Source: Nitrospirota bacterium
Lineage (GTDB): Bacteria > Nitrospirota > Thermodesulfovibrionia > Thermodesulfovibrionales > Dissulfurispiraceae
Assembly (NCBI GenBank): GCA_021791055.1
Contig: JAJYXI010000053.1
Span: forward strand, 1-64,000
Reading direction: 5' to 3'
DNA length: 64,000 nucleotides
A model generated the notes under the pieces. That model was not told the origin of the DNA. It saw nothing but the letters and a program-made list of their open reading frames with translations, and made no database searches. The translations under genes were made by a program, and so were the position numbers. How positions within the stretch are numbered: the first letter of the stretch is position 1; each line of letters opens with the position of its first letter. Below are positions 47,246 to 56,548 of the stretch, one piece after another.

Positions 47246-47560
47246 ATGATTACCGAAAACAAAATTGAAGAAATAAAAGATAAAATTGTAAAGACCGTAT
47301 CTCCTGAGAAGATCATACTTTTTGGTTCTTATGCAACGGGTGAAGCAACAGAAGAAAGCGATATAGATTTAGTCGTCATATGGGATTCTGATTTAAATCC
47401 CCACAAAAGAAATCTTCTTTTGAGCAGACTTTTTCCAAAAAGAAACTTTTCCCTTGATATCTTTGCGTTTACAAAAAAAGAGGCAGAAAAACTAAAGGAT
47501 ATTGCAGGGACAATCCTGTATGAAGCATTTCATCATGGGAAGGTTATCTATGCACGATGA
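47246..47560 (+). CDS. MNT-type nucleotidyltransferase (antitoxin of HEPN pair)
   Basis: A 104-residue minimal nucleotidyltransferase with LFGSYATGEATEESDIDLVVI, the GSxxxG...SDxD catalytic motif (residues 30-48). In MNT/HEPN type VII toxin-antitoxin systems such proteins modify the HEPN toxin with AMP. The HEPN gene overlaps its end. Upstream of the cas operon in the same direction. Confidence 0.82.
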   Translation: MITENKIEEIKDKIVKTVSPEKIILFGSYATGEATEESDIDLVVIWDSDLNPHKRNLLLSRLFPKRNFSLDIFAFTKKEAEKLKDIAGTILYEAFHHGKVIYAR

Positions 47561-47945
47561 GAAGCTATCAGTTGTGAAACTATGGTTTAAAAAAGCTGAT
47601 AGTGATCTCAAGAATATAGAAAACAATCTTAAAGCCGATGAGCCGCCTACCGATACAATCTGTTTCCACGCCCAACAAGCCATAGAAAAATACATAAAAG
47701 GCGCCTTAATCTATTTCGGAAAGCATATCACTAAGACTCACGATCTCGTAAATCTCTTAACATCAATTTCAGCGTATATTCCTGAATTGGAAGTCTTTGA
47801 AGATAAACTTCACGAGATAAGCCGTTATGGCGTTGAAGTAAGATATCCAGATATATTCTATGAGCCTTCATTGGAAGAAGCGAAAAGCGCTTTTGAAGTC
47901 GCCTTGAAAGTTAAAGATATAGTTCTGAGCAAAATAAAAATATGA
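47550..47945 (+). CDS. HEPN-domain protein
   Basis: About 131 residues: VKLWFKKADSDLKNIENNL, CFHAQQAIEKYIKGALIYFG, RYGVEVRYPDIFYEP. This is the HEPN pattern of helices with the RxxxH-like active-site region replaced by RYGVEVRYPD. Partner of the MNT protein. I prefer the ATG at 47550, overlapping the MNT stop by 11 bp. Confidence 0.8.
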   Translation: MHDEKLSVVKLWFKKADSDLKNIENNLKADEPPTDTICFHAQQAIEKYIKGALIYFGKHITKTHDLVNLLTSISAYIPELEVFEDKLHEISRYGVEVRYPDIFYEPSLEEAKSAFEVALKVKDIVLSKIKI

Positions 47946-48139
47946 AGATTGAGAAGACGGAGATATGGATAATATTCCGTGTCAGTTGTCTGTGTCAGTG
48001 TCAGTTACCGACTCTGAATACCGCCACAGACACTGTTTCACCGACACTGACACCGTTTGTGATGGGCGGACGGTAAGGGGTTTTTTCGGGAATCTGTACA
48101 GGAACAGGCAGGAGTTTCATGGGCATAAGGGGATAAAAA
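47942..48139. repeat. about 198-bp direct repeat, copy 1
   Basis: Nearly identical to 48676-48875, both starting ATGAAGATTGAGAA and ending GGATAAAAAA. Contains the TGTCAG unit in direct and inverted orientation, able to fold into a long stem. The two copies flank the ORF6N gene exactly. Confidence 0.8.
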
Positions 48140-48140
48140 A

Positions 48141-48656
48141 TTGGAAATAGTTCCGCAGGAAATAATCGAAAGTAAAATATACCTGCTTAGAGGCAGGAAG
48201 GTAATGCTGGACAAAAACCTTGCGATACTTTATGGAGTTGAAACTAAAGTTCTGAATCAGGCGGTTAAAAGAAATATTAAACGCTTTCCCGATGATTTTA
48301 TGTTTCAGTTGAATCGGGACGAAACATCAGAACTTTCAAGGTCACAATTTGTGACCTTGAAGAAAGGGCAGAATATCAAATACTTGCCATATGCTTTTAC
48401 TGAAAATGGTGTTGCGATGCTATCAAGTGTTCTCAACAGTGATAGAGCTATAACAGTTAACATTCAGATAATGAGGACATTTACAAGGCTCAGAGAGATG
48501 ATTGCTACGCACAAGGATTTGCAGAAGAAGATCGCTGAAATGGAAAAGAAGTATGACCATCAATTCAAAGTTGTCTTTGATGCGATAAAGCAGTTGCTCG
48601 CACCGCCGGAAATAAAGAAAAAGAAGATAGGGTTTAAAAGGGAACATGAAAGCTGA
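48141..48656 (+). CDS. ORF6N-domain DNA-binding protein
   Basis: A 171-residue protein with an N-terminal ORF6N domain (IIESKIYLLRGRKVMLDKNLAILYGVETKVLNQAVKRN, then RFPDDFMFQL) that binds DNA in phage and mobile-element regulators. A C-terminal coiled coil (LQKKIAEMEKKYDHQFKVVF) follows. The TTG start at 48141 lies directly after repeat copy 1, and the region after the stop is copy 2. The gene looks like an insertion between the MNT/HEPN pair and cas8b. Confidence 0.8.
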   Translation: MEIVPQEIIESKIYLLRGRKVMLDKNLAILYGVETKVLNQAVKRNIKRFPDDFMFQLNRDETSELSRSQFVTLKKGQNIKYLPYAFTENGVAMLSSVLNSDRAITVNIQIMRTFTRLREMIATHKDLQKKIAEMEKKYDHQFKVVFDAIKQLLAPPEIKKKKIGFKREHES

Positions 48657-48675
48657 CGGCTGAATGCTAATTTTT

Positions 48676-48875
48676 ATGAAGATTGAGAAAACGGAGATAT
48701 GGATAATATTCCGTGTCAGTTGTCTGTGTCAGTGTCAGTTACCGACTCTGAATACCGCCACAGACACTGTTTCACCGACACTGACACCGTTTGTGATGGA
48801 AGGGCAGTGAGGGGATTTTTCGGGAATTTGTATAGGAATAGGCCAGAGTTTCATGGGCATAGGGGAGGATAAAAA
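48676..48875. repeat. about 200-bp direct repeat, copy 2
   Basis: Second copy of 47942-48139, with few substitutions. Ends directly before the cas8b ATG and supplies its ribosome binding site GGGGAGG. Confidence 0.8.
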
Positions 48876-50642
48876 ATGCTTTCTGCGATAAAAGATATTG
48901 GAGAATTGGCAAGTATTACCGAAACGCAAAGAGATGGAAAGGTTTTGACAATCCTTCTTGATATTGATAAACAGGCGTATTCTGGTATAGAGATTGAGGA
49001 TTTTGATTCTGGAAAGATAATTCAATATCTATACAAAGAAGGAGCTTCAAAGGGCAATGTTCCTTCCCCCTTTTGTCCGATTACAGAGCCCCAAAAAACC
49101 TATAAAAAAATTGAAGGATGGTTAAAGCAATGCAGCAATGTAGATGACGATGCTCTTAAAGCTGATATATCTTTCATAACTAAGGTTTTTGAAACCATTA
49201 AAGTAAACAGGGAAGCCATTATTGCAGACATAGCTCAAAAGATTCAAGATTTACCAAAGAAAAAAGGAGAAGGAAGGTTTCTCACATGCAAAATTAATGG
49301 AAAATATTTAGGAGAATACGAAATCTTCAGAAAAGCTATTGAGTATTTTGATTATAAAAAATTTGAGGGTTCTTCAAGCGAGAATAAAATTTGTTCCATA
49401 TGTGGAACAGCAAAAGGTAAGGTTGGTAAAATTGATATTTTTAAGTTCAGTTCTACTGACAAGCCTGGATTCATTATGGGTGGTTTTGACGACTCTCTTG
49501 CATGGAGAAACTTTCCTGTCTGTATGGAATGCAAAACCGCTTTGGAAAACGGCAGGAAATTCCTTGAGAGTAATCTTAACTTTAGATTTGTTTACGGCTT
49601 GAATTATCTTTTAATCCCTCGTCCATTGATCGGCAGTCAGAGGGAACTTGGAGAAATGCTTAACATCCTATCAGATACTACTAAGGCAGTAGGTTTAAAA
49701 GAGCGAATAAAAAAGAGAATTACGAATGATGAAGATGAAATCCTTGAATATCTTGCAGAGGAGAAAGATGTTCTGACTCTCAATTTTCTTTTTTTGCAGA
49801 AGCAGAATAGCGCAGAAAGGATTTTGCTGTTGATTGAAGATGTCTTTCCCTCAAGGATCCGAAAAATCTTTGATGCTAAGGATTATGTTGACAAGGTCTT
49901 CGATAATGACTCCGATAAGGGGTTCACATTCGGAACGATAAGAACATTTTTTTCTAAATCCGATGAAAACAAAAAAGTGAACAATTTGAACAAATACTTT
50001 CTTGAGATAGTTGACAGTGTTTTTAAAGGGAGAAAACTTGATTTTTCATTTCTTCTGAAGTTTTATATGGCCGTCATACGCAGGGGTTTAATAAAAAGCA
50101 AAGATAAAGATTGGGATTTCAAAAATAGCATTAGAGATGCTCTAACGAACACCATATTTTTTGAGAATCTTGGACTGATAAACTTTGAGGAGGAGGATAT
50201 GGAAGAAAGTATCTTTGAAGATGTATTTAAGAAGTATGGAAATACTTTTGCTGTGCCTGTTAGAAGGGGGATATTCCTTACTGGAGCCTTGACCCAAATG
50301 TTATTAAACAAACAAGGAAAAGAGAGAGGGGCTAAACCATTTATGAAAAAGTTGAAAGGTCTAAAAATGGATGAACAAGATATAAAGGCTCTTCTTCCTG
50401 CTGTTCAAAACAAATTTGAGGAATATAACTCATTCGGCAAAGGGAAGAAACTTGTTGCTGAAGAAGCCTATAATTATCTCTTTTCATCTGGAGATAATTG
50501 GAGACTTTCTGTTGACGAGATTAATTTTTATTTTGCGGGCGGTATGAACCTTGTTAGAAAAATCAAAGATATTATTTATGCAAAAGGTGAAAAAGATGCC
50601 GACATGGAAGAGGATGATCAATCAAATGAAACAAATGAATAA
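48876..50642 (+). CDS. cas8b: type I-B CRISPR large subunit Cas8b (TM1802/Csh1-like)
   Basis: A 588-residue Cascade large subunit. A zinc-finger-like part with CSICG at about 172 and CMECK at about 214 (CxxC pairs) is typical of the TM1802/Csh1 family; the rest is helical (KVNREAIIADIAQKI...). It stands first in the cas operon, and cas7 follows after 15 bp. This family recognises PAM and holds the target DNA. Diverse sequence, so the subtype is from context. Confidence 0.85.
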   Translation: MLSAIKDIGELASITETQRDGKVLTILLDIDKQAYSGIEIEDFDSGKIIQYLYKEGASKGNVPSPFCPITEPQKTYKKIEGWLKQCSNVDDDALKADISFITKVFETIKVNREAIIADIAQKIQDLPKKKGEGRFLTCKINGKYLGEYEIFRKAIEYFDYKKFEGSSSENKICSICGTAKGKVGKIDIFKFSSTDKPGFIMGGFDDSLAWRNFPVCMECKTALENGRKFLESNLNFRFVYGLNYLLIPRPLIGSQRELGEMLNILSDTTKAVGLKERIKKRITNDEDEILEYLAEEKDVLTLNFLFLQKQNSAERILLLIEDVFPSRIRKIFDAKDYVDKVFDNDSDKGFTFGTIRTFFSKSDENKKVNNLNKYFLEIVDSVFKGRKLDFSFLLKFYMAVIRRGLIKSKDKDWDFKNSIRDALTNTIFFENLGLINFEEEDMEESIFEDVFKKYGNTFAVPVRRGIFLTGALTQMLLNKQGKERGAKPFMKKLKGLKMDEQDIKALLPAVQNKFEEYNSFGKGKKLVAEEAYNYLFSSGDNWRLSVDEINFYFAGGMNLVRKIKDIIYAKGEKDADMEEDDQSNETNE

Positions 50643-50657
50643 AAAGGAGGGAAAACA

Positions 50658-51635
50658 ATGTCAGAATTAGTAAAAAACCGCTCAGAGATCTTATTCCTTT
50701 ATGATGTAACAGATGCCAATCCTAATGGTGATCCTGTGGATGAAAACAAACCGAGGATTGATGAAGAAACAGGAGTGAATATTGTTACAGATGTGAGACT
50801 AAAGAGAACCATCAGAGATTATTTGATTAATTTCAAAAATAAAAAGGATGAAATATTTGTGAAGGAAATTGTCAAGGATGACGGAAAACAGAAGACACGA
50901 GAAGAAAGGATTGAGGAAGAAGATATCAAAACATTAAAGGATGCAGAGAAGCTTACGGCTAAATATCTCGACCTAAGACTTTTTGGGGCGACCATTGGCT
51001 TGAAAGGAAAGAAATCTAAAAAGGAAGCGGAAGAAGAAAAAGGGCAAAAAGGCACATCAATAACGTGGACAGGCCCTGTGCAATTTAAATATGGAAGATC
51101 ATTGCACAAGGTTGCTCTAACCTTTATAAAAGGAACAACGGTTATGCCTTCAAAAGAAGGACTGGCTCAGGGTACATTTACAGAACGATATATCTTACCG
51201 TACTCACTTATAGCTTTTTATGGGATTGTTAATGAAAATGCAGCAGCGAATCAAGGAATAAAATTAAAAGAAGACGATGTTTCTCTAATGCTTGAGGGCA
51301 TGTGGAATGGCACAAAAAACCTTATCTCCGGCTCTAAATTCGGGCAGATGCCGAGACTTCTTATGCAGGTAACTTATAAAGAAGGAAATTTCTACATCGG
51401 AGAATTGGATAAACGCATATCTTTACAGACGGATAAAAATAAGGAGGCTATCAGAGATATTTCGGAAGTCAAGATAGACATCACAGAACTTATCAAAACT
51501 CTAAATATCCACAAAGATAGAATTGAAAAAGTAAACCTCAAAGCTGATGATAGGGTTGTTTTTACAAAAGATGAGAAAGATGTTGCCATTAAGGATGCCT
51601 TGAGCGGCTTAACCATTGAAGACCTTGCTTTTTAG
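50658..51635 (+). CDS. cas7: Cas7 (Csh2-type) Cascade backbone
   Basis: A 325-residue protein starting LVKNRSEILFLYDVTDANPNGDP, the signature of the Cas7/Csh2/Csd2 RAMP group, which coats the crRNA. Later SLIAFYGIVNENAA and LMLEGMWNGTKNLISGSKFGQMPRLLMQVTY are the conserved palm elements. RBS AGGAGG lies 8 nt upstream. The lysine-rich stretch at about 110-130 is a thumb-like insert. Confidence 0.93.
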   Translation: MSELVKNRSEILFLYDVTDANPNGDPVDENKPRIDEETGVNIVTDVRLKRTIRDYLINFKNKKDEIFVKEIVKDDGKQKTREERIEEEDIKTLKDAEKLTAKYLDLRLFGATIGLKGKKSKKEAEEEKGQKGTSITWTGPVQFKYGRSLHKVALTFIKGTTVMPSKEGLAQGTFTERYILPYSLIAFYGIVNENAAANQGIKLKEDDVSLMLEGMWNGTKNLISGSKFGQMPRLLMQVTYKEGNFYIGELDKRISLQTDKNKEAIRDISEVKIDITELIKTLNIHKDRIEKVNLKADDRVVFTKDEKDVAIKDALSGLTIEDLAF

Positions 51636-51650
51636 GTGAGGGGAAATTGT

Positions 51651-52379
51651 ATGAAAGTTTTGGCTTTTGACATATGGGGAGACTTTGGACATTTCCGTAA
51701 GTTCTACACCACTACATCACCCCTCACGTTTTCATTCCCGCCGCCGCCGACAATTGCGGGGATGCTCGGGGCTATCTATGGCACGGATAAGAATACAAAC
51801 GAATATTTAAGAGAGTTTGGAAGCAGCAGATGTAAAATCGCTTTGCAAATATTAAATTTTGTGAAAAAAGTAAGGATGGGGCTTAATCTTCTGGAAACAA
51901 AGGGAACAAATTTTAAACTCCCAATGAGTGATAAAAACCTTGCGCCCCGCACACAGATAAGAACAGAGTTTCTTAAAGACCCTCGTTTCAGAATTTATGT
52001 AAGCCATGAGGATGACAAAGCCTTTGATATGCTTTCGAAAAGCATTGAAAGACACCGGTCAGTTTATACAGTCTCACTCGGATTGAGCGAACTGCTTGCG
52101 GATTTTAAATATGTTGGAGTTTATCATGCTGAGATGATAACCAGCAGCGAAGCGGCAGAATTATCTACTACTGTTATGGCGGACAATCTGATTGAAGACG
52201 GGCTTGAGATTGAATCAGGCAAAAAATATTTTAAAGAAAAAATACCAATTGTAATGAATCAAGACAGGGTTGTAGAAAAATATGAGGATGTCATTTTTGA
52301 ACCTGATGGAAAGATCATAAAAGCACGGGTAAAAACTTATTGTAGACTTGAAAATGGTGAAAATATTGCCTTCTTCTGA
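51651..52379 (+). CDS. cas5: Cas5 Cascade protein
   Basis: A 242-residue RAMP protein starting MKVLAFDIWGDFGHFRKFYTT and PLTFSFPPPPTIAGMLGAIYG, the Cas5 N-terminal signature that binds the 5' handle of crRNA. The start follows GAGGGGAA. Its end overlaps cas3 by 26 bp, so the two are translationally linked. Confidence 0.92.
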   Translation: MKVLAFDIWGDFGHFRKFYTTTSPLTFSFPPPPTIAGMLGAIYGTDKNTNEYLREFGSSRCKIALQILNFVKKVRMGLNLLETKGTNFKLPMSDKNLAPRTQIRTEFLKDPRFRIYVSHEDDKAFDMLSKSIERHRSVYTVSLGLSELLADFKYVGVYHAEMITSSEAAELSTTVMADNLIEDGLEIESGKKYFKEKIPIVMNQDRVVEKYEDVIFEPDGKIIKARVKTYCRLENGENIAFF

Positions 52380-54678
52380 ACTCTACTCCCATCCCAATAG
52401 ATTATTGGAAGACCATCTTACCGGGGCTGCTAAGCTTGCTGAATTATTCTTAGCTGAAAAGCCTACAGAGATAAAAAAACGACTCATTGGTATAAGCAGA
52501 ATCATTGCTCTATCCCATGACATCGGCAAGGCGACAAGATTCTTTCAGGAATATTTGAATGCCGAAGACAGAGAAAAAGAAAGACTCAAAAACCTGAAAG
52601 AAACAAAGCACAGTCTTTTGTCTGCTGTGTGTGCATATCATCTTACAAAGCAAACAACAGACGATGAGCTTTTACCCTTTTTTGCCTTTGTCACTGTGAG
52701 AAGGCATCATACAAATCTTATTGCTCTATCGGATGAAGTAGCTTTGTATGATGGAGACGATATAGAAAAATTACACAATCAGGTCGAAGGTATAGACGAC
52801 AAAAAATTTTCTATTCTGGCGGACAATCTTTTTAAGGCAGGCCTTCCCGTACTCTTGAACAAACAGATTATCGGAAGCTGGATTGATAATTTAGGTAAAG
52901 AATTAAAACCCCTTAAAAAGTGCATCAGAGGCTTAGATAACGGAACCGTCAGTTTCATAACTTTAAATTTACTCTACTCGCTTCTCCTTGACGCTGACAA
53001 AAGCGATGTGGTCATAAGGGATATTTCACTATTTGAGCGAAAGGAGTCTATATCGGGCAATCTTGTAGATAACTATAAGGCACGAAGCTCCTTTAAAGAC
53101 TCTCCTATCAATTACTTAAGAGAAAAAGCTTATCAGGAGATTGCACATAGCAGCATAAATCTTGACGAAAAGATTTGCTCCATAAATCTCCCTACGGGAC
53201 TTGGCAAGACCCTGACATCCCTGTCTTTTGCCTTAAAACTGCGGGAAAAGAGAGGTTTAAATCATCGCATTATATATGCCCTTCCATTTCTGAGCATCAT
53301 TGACCAGAACAGCCTCGTTTTTGAGTCTGTCCTAAAGGCAAACGGCATTGAGCCTTACAGCAATATCCTTTTAAAGCACCATCATCTTTCAGAGATTTTT
53401 TACAAAAAGGACGAGAATGAATTTGAACCCGACGAGGCAAAGATTCTCATTGAGGGATGGAACGCCGAGATAATCATAACCACCTTTGTTCAACTGTTTC
53501 ATTCATTGATTTCAAACCGAAACAAAAGCATCAGAAAATTTCACAGACTTGCCAATTCTATAATAATCCTTGACGAAATTCAGTCCATCCCTGTCAAATA
53601 TTGGCTGCTTCTAAAAAATGTGTTGTCGCAGCTTTCTGAAATGTTGAACACCTACATAATCCTTGTAACAGCTACAGAGCCGTTGATATTTGGGAAAGGG
53701 GAGATTAGAGGGCTTGGGGATAGAGATTTCTACTTCAAAGCGTTGGATAGAATCGTAATGCAGCCTCTTTTGGATAGGGACATGACAATAGATGAATTGT
53801 CAAAGTTTTTTGACTTGAAAAGCGGAAGAAGCTATCTTTTTATATTCAACACCATTACTGCTGCCAGAGCTTTTTATAATCTGATTAAGGATAGTGGAAT
53901 CTCTGCAACTTATCTATCAACACACATAACGCCAAAAGAGAGACTTGAGAGAATTGAAGAAATCAGAAGTGGAAAGCACAAAGTGGCTGTCTCAACCCAA
54001 CTTGTGGAGGCAGGAGTTGACATAGACTTTGATGTTGTTGTCCGTGATGTTGCCCCGTTGGATTCTATAAATCAGGCAGCAGGCAGATGCAACAGAAACG
54101 GTAAACAAAAGGGGGAAGTTTATATTGTATCTTTAAAAGATGACAAGGGACGGCGGCATTCCTCGTATATTTACGATACTGTCCTGATAGACATGACACG
54201 AAAAATATTGAGCAGTCGAAAAGAAATAAAAGAGAGTGATCTTTTGTCGCTGACCGACGAATATTACAGAGAAACGGAAAAGAAGAAATCACAGGACATT
54301 TCAAGAGGGCTTGTGGAGGCGATAACAAAACTCAGATACGACAGCGAGGACGACAGGACATCAATATCAGACTTTAAACTCATAGACGAAGACTATCCCA
54401 AAAGAGATGTATTTATAGAACTGGATGAAGACGCAAAGAAAGCCTGGCAACAGTATCTTGGCTTAAAAGCTGTGAAGGATTTGTTTGAAAGAAAAAGGCT
54501 ATTTGACTTATTAAAATCCGACTTTTATCGGTATGTTATATCAATTCCTGCAAATATTGAGAATATGCCGCCATTATTTGGAGAACTGGGATATGTAACG
54601 CAATCTGTTTTGGAGGACTATTACGATAAAGAGACTGGTTTCAAAACAAAAGATAATAGGTCTGTAGTCATTTGGTGA
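52354..54678 (+). CDS. cas3: Cas3 nuclease-helicase
   Basis: About 774 residues. HD nuclease domain at the N-terminus (LSHDIGKATRFFQEYL near 55 and VRRHHTNL near 115), then SF2 helicase: motif I LPTGLGKTLTSLSF, motif II LDEIQSIP, motif III TATEPLIF, and STQLVEAGVDIDFDVVVRD with QAAGRCNRNG (motif VI). It unwinds and degrades target DNA recruited by Cascade. ATG at 52354 overlaps cas5. Confidence 0.94.
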   Translation: MVKILPSSELYSHPNRLLEDHLTGAAKLAELFLAEKPTEIKKRLIGISRIIALSHDIGKATRFFQEYLNAEDREKERLKNLKETKHSLLSAVCAYHLTKQTTDDELLPFFAFVTVRRHHTNLIALSDEVALYDGDDIEKLHNQVEGIDDKKFSILADNLFKAGLPVLLNKQIIGSWIDNLGKELKPLKKCIRGLDNGTVSFITLNLLYSLLLDADKSDVVIRDISLFERKESISGNLVDNYKARSSFKDSPINYLREKAYQEIAHSSINLDEKICSINLPTGLGKTLTSLSFALKLREKRGLNHRIIYALPFLSIIDQNSLVFESVLKANGIEPYSNILLKHHHLSEIFYKKDENEFEPDEAKILIEGWNAEIIITTFVQLFHSLISNRNKSIRKFHRLANSIIILDEIQSIPVKYWLLLKNVLSQLSEMLNTYIILVTATEPLIFGKGEIRGLGDRDFYFKALDRIVMQPLLDRDMTIDELSKFFDLKSGRSYLFIFNTITAARAFYNLIKDSGISATYLSTHITPKERLERIEEIRSGKHKVAVSTQLVEAGVDIDFDVVVRDVAPLDSINQAAGRCNRNGKQKGEVYIVSLKDDKGRRHSSYIYDTVLIDMTRKILSSRKEIKESDLLSLTDEYYRETEKKKSQDISRGLVEAITKLRYDSEDDRTSISDFKLIDEDYPKRDVFIELDEDAKKAWQQYLGLKAVKDLFERKRLFDLLKSDFYRYVISIPANIENMPPLFGELGYVTQSVLEDYYDKETGFKTKDNRSVVIW

Positions 54679-54683
54679 AAAAC

Positions 54684-55379
54684 ATGGAGATAAATAATTT
54701 AAGACTCTGGCTTACTTCAGATTCTGTCTTGAATAAGGCTGATGCTGAAAAAATAAGGGGCTATCTTGGTAATTTATTCTGGGATAACCCCTATGCACAT
54801 CAGCATAATGAAGATGGCGATTTCATCTATCGTTATCCCTGTGTGCAATATAAAATAATTAACGGTAAATGCCTATTAATAGGCTTCAACAAAGGATCTG
54901 AGATTGTGGAAAAGACCTTTTATAATCTAAAAACCATAAACTTGAACGGTGTTTGGGAAGAAATTATAGGTAAGGGATTGGAAAGCTATACGGATTCTTT
55001 TACAGTTACGTCAAACCAAATGCAATACTCCTTCCTCACCCCCTGGCTTGCCCTCAACGAAAAGAACTATGAGAAATACCAACGACTTGGGAGTTGGCCT
55101 AAGAAGAAAGAGCTTCTTGAAAGCATTCTCATCGGTAATATCATCTCAATGTCAAAGAGTCTTGGGTATACAGTGCCTGAACCAATTAAGGCTGACATCA
55201 AACATCTGAAAGAAGTCCAGACAAAACTCAAAGGCACCCCCATGCTCGGCTTCCTCGGCACATTTTCAGTGAACTTCTCAATCCCGGACTACTGGGGCAT
55301 TGGCAAGTCTGTGTCGAGGGGATTTGGGACGATAAAAAGGACAGACAATAAGACAACAGACCATCAGACTGACAGATGA
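54684..55379 (+). CDS. cas6: Cas6 crRNA endonuclease
   Basis: About 231 residues; the C-terminal Gly-rich region GTPMLGFLGTFSVN...GIGKSVSRGFGTIKR is the hallmark of Cas6. It cuts pre-crRNA, leaving the 8-nt handle AUUGAAAC. The last dozen residues (DNKTTDHQTDR) are encoded by a CAGACAA-type repeat and look like an added tail. ATG 54684 follows the cas3 stop by 5 bp; GTG 54675 is possible. Decayed copies of its 3' part lie at 55770 and 56549. Confidence 0.85.
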   Translation: MEINNLRLWLTSDSVLNKADAEKIRGYLGNLFWDNPYAHQHNEDGDFIYRYPCVQYKIINGKCLLIGFNKGSEIVEKTFYNLKTINLNGVWEEIIGKGLESYTDSFTVTSNQMQYSFLTPWLALNEKNYEKYQRLGSWPKKKELLESILIGNIISMSKSLGYTVPEPIKADIKHLKEVQTKLKGTPMLGFLGTFSVNFSIPDYWGIGKSVSRGFGTIKRTDNKTTDHQTDR

Positions 55380-55417
55380 CAGAGGACAGGCTTTCAGACA
55401 ACAGACAAACAGACAGG
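55351..55417. repeat. CAGACAA-type repeat cluster at the cas6 3' end
   Basis: Units GACAGAC, AGACAAC, GACAGATGACAG and CAGACAAACAGACAGG follow each other from inside cas6 into the gap. The same unit is at 45010-45030 before the MBL gene. Confidence 0.6.
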
Positions 55418-55427
55418 AAGATAATAG

Positions 55428-55626
55428 ATGAATAAACATAATTTCAGAAAACTGAAAATATATCAAAGGGCAATTGAATTTGCAGTAGAGATTTATAAGC
55501 TTAGTAATGACTTGCCTTGAAATTGCTTTAAAGCTAAACTATTGTGAAAGGAACGAATTTGATAGATTAATAGTGGAAGCAGATGAAATTGCAGCTATGA
55601 TTTCAGGCTTTTCAAAGAGTCTGTAA
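55428..55626 (+). pseudogene. remnant of a four-helix-bundle (23S-IVP type) protein
   Basis: The first frame reads HNFRKLKIYQRAIEFAVEIYKLSNDLP then stops; from 55512 another frame continues LEIALKLNYCERNEFDRLIVEADEIAAMISG. Together these are the start and end of the four-helix-bundle family, also represented intact at 58465. The middle helices are deleted and the frame is shifted. Confidence 0.7.
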
Positions 55627-55668
55627 TCTGTATTCTGAAAGTCTGACTTCTGATATGGAGGAAAAGCC

Positions 55669-55755
55669 ATGGATGAAAGGGATAGAGCATTAATTGCATT
55701 AGTAGATGAGAAAACTCCTGAGGTAGAAAAAAATCTTGAGGACACTGGTTGCTGA
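55669..55755 (+). pseudogene. 29-codon fragment of an unrecognised small gene
   Basis: An ATG with GGAG upstream opens a frame MDERDRALIALVDEKTPEVE that ends at a TGACAC repeat unit. It looks like a gene start (28 residues) cut off by the repeat. Nature unknown. Confidence 0.35.
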
Positions 55756-55769
55756 CACTGACACGTTTT

Positions 55770-55804
55770 TACTGAGGCATCGGCAAGTCGGTGTCAAGGG
55801 GGGC
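55770..55804 (+). pseudogene. decayed copy of the cas6 3' end (copy A)
   Basis: TACTGAGGCATCGGCAAGTC and the following GGTGTCAAGGGG parallel the cas6 codons for YWGIGKSVSRG with a stop in place of Trp. Preceded by TGTCAG-type sequence shared with copy B at 56599-56640. Confidence 0.7.
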
Positions 55805-55889
55805 CGGTGAAAATAGTTACATGCAATAATATAAAATAATCTTTCAAAATTAATATAAATCTTGTAGACTTTTTCAGGAGGTGATGACA

Positions 55890-56117
55890 ATGGAAAGCAC
55901 AGTCACAGTAAGAGGGCAGACGGCAATCCCGGCGGCAATACGCAGGAAGTATAATATTAAGGCAAAAACAAAACTTGAATGGATTGACGACGGACATACC
56001 ATCACTGTACTGCCTATACCACAGGATTCTATCAAGGCGCTTAAAGGAAAATTCAAGGATGCTGATCTGCTCAAAGCACTGTTAGAATCAAGAAAAGAGG
56101 AACGCAAACGTGGTTAA
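55890..56117 (+). CDS. AbrB/MazE-fold antitoxin (VapB)
   Basis: A 75-residue AbrB-type antitoxin: STVTVRGQTAIPAAIRRKYNIKAKTKLEWIDDG is the swapped-hairpin DNA-binding domain. The C-terminus, ALKGKFKDADLLKALLESRKEE, is the toxin-binding part. AGGAGG with a 7-nt gap selects the ATG at 55890. The PIN gene overlaps its end by 8 bp. Confidence 0.85.
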   Translation: MESTVTVRGQTAIPAAIRRKYNIKAKTKLEWIDDGHTITVLPIPQDSIKALKGKFKDADLLKALLESRKEERKRG

Positions 56118-56532
56118 AAGCTATGTATTGGATACCTCAGCACTGTTTACCCTTACTAAAGGGGAAAGTGGCAGCGATACGGTTGAAGATATCCTGATTT
56201 CTGCAAAGAAGGGCAAATGTCATATTTATTTGTCTTTCATAAGTTTTGCGGAGCTATATTACATTACATGGCAGGAAAAAGGCGAAAGTGCCGCCAAGGA
56301 GCTAATTATACTCGTAAAATCACTGCCTGCTCAAAGGATAGATTCAAGCGAGAGGATTACCCTCTCGGCAGGCAGGATTAAGGCTAATCATAGACTTTCT
56401 GTTTCAGATGCGTTTATAGCCGCCACAGCATTGGATAAAAGTGCTGTTCTCGTGCATAAAGACCCGGAATTCGAGTCTGTATCGGGTTATATCACAACAC
56501 TGCAACTACCGTACAAGCGTGGAAAAGATTAA
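56110..56532 (+). CDS. PIN-domain toxin (VapC)
   Basis: A 140-residue PIN ribonuclease: YVLDTSALF (first Asp, about 8), FAELYYI (Glu, about 44), LSVSDAFIAATAL (Asp, about 99) and VHKDPEFE (last Asp). All four acidic residues are present, so it should cut RNA. GTG start at 56110. It lies between cas6 and cas1 with VapB. Confidence 0.9.
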   Translation: MVKSYVLDTSALFTLTKGESGSDTVEDILISAKKGKCHIYLSFISFAELYYITWQEKGESAAKELIILVKSLPAQRIDSSERITLSAGRIKANHRLSVSDAFIAATALDKSAVLVHKDPEFESVSGYITTLQLPYKRGKD

Positions 56533-56548
56533 CTGTTACTATTTTTAC

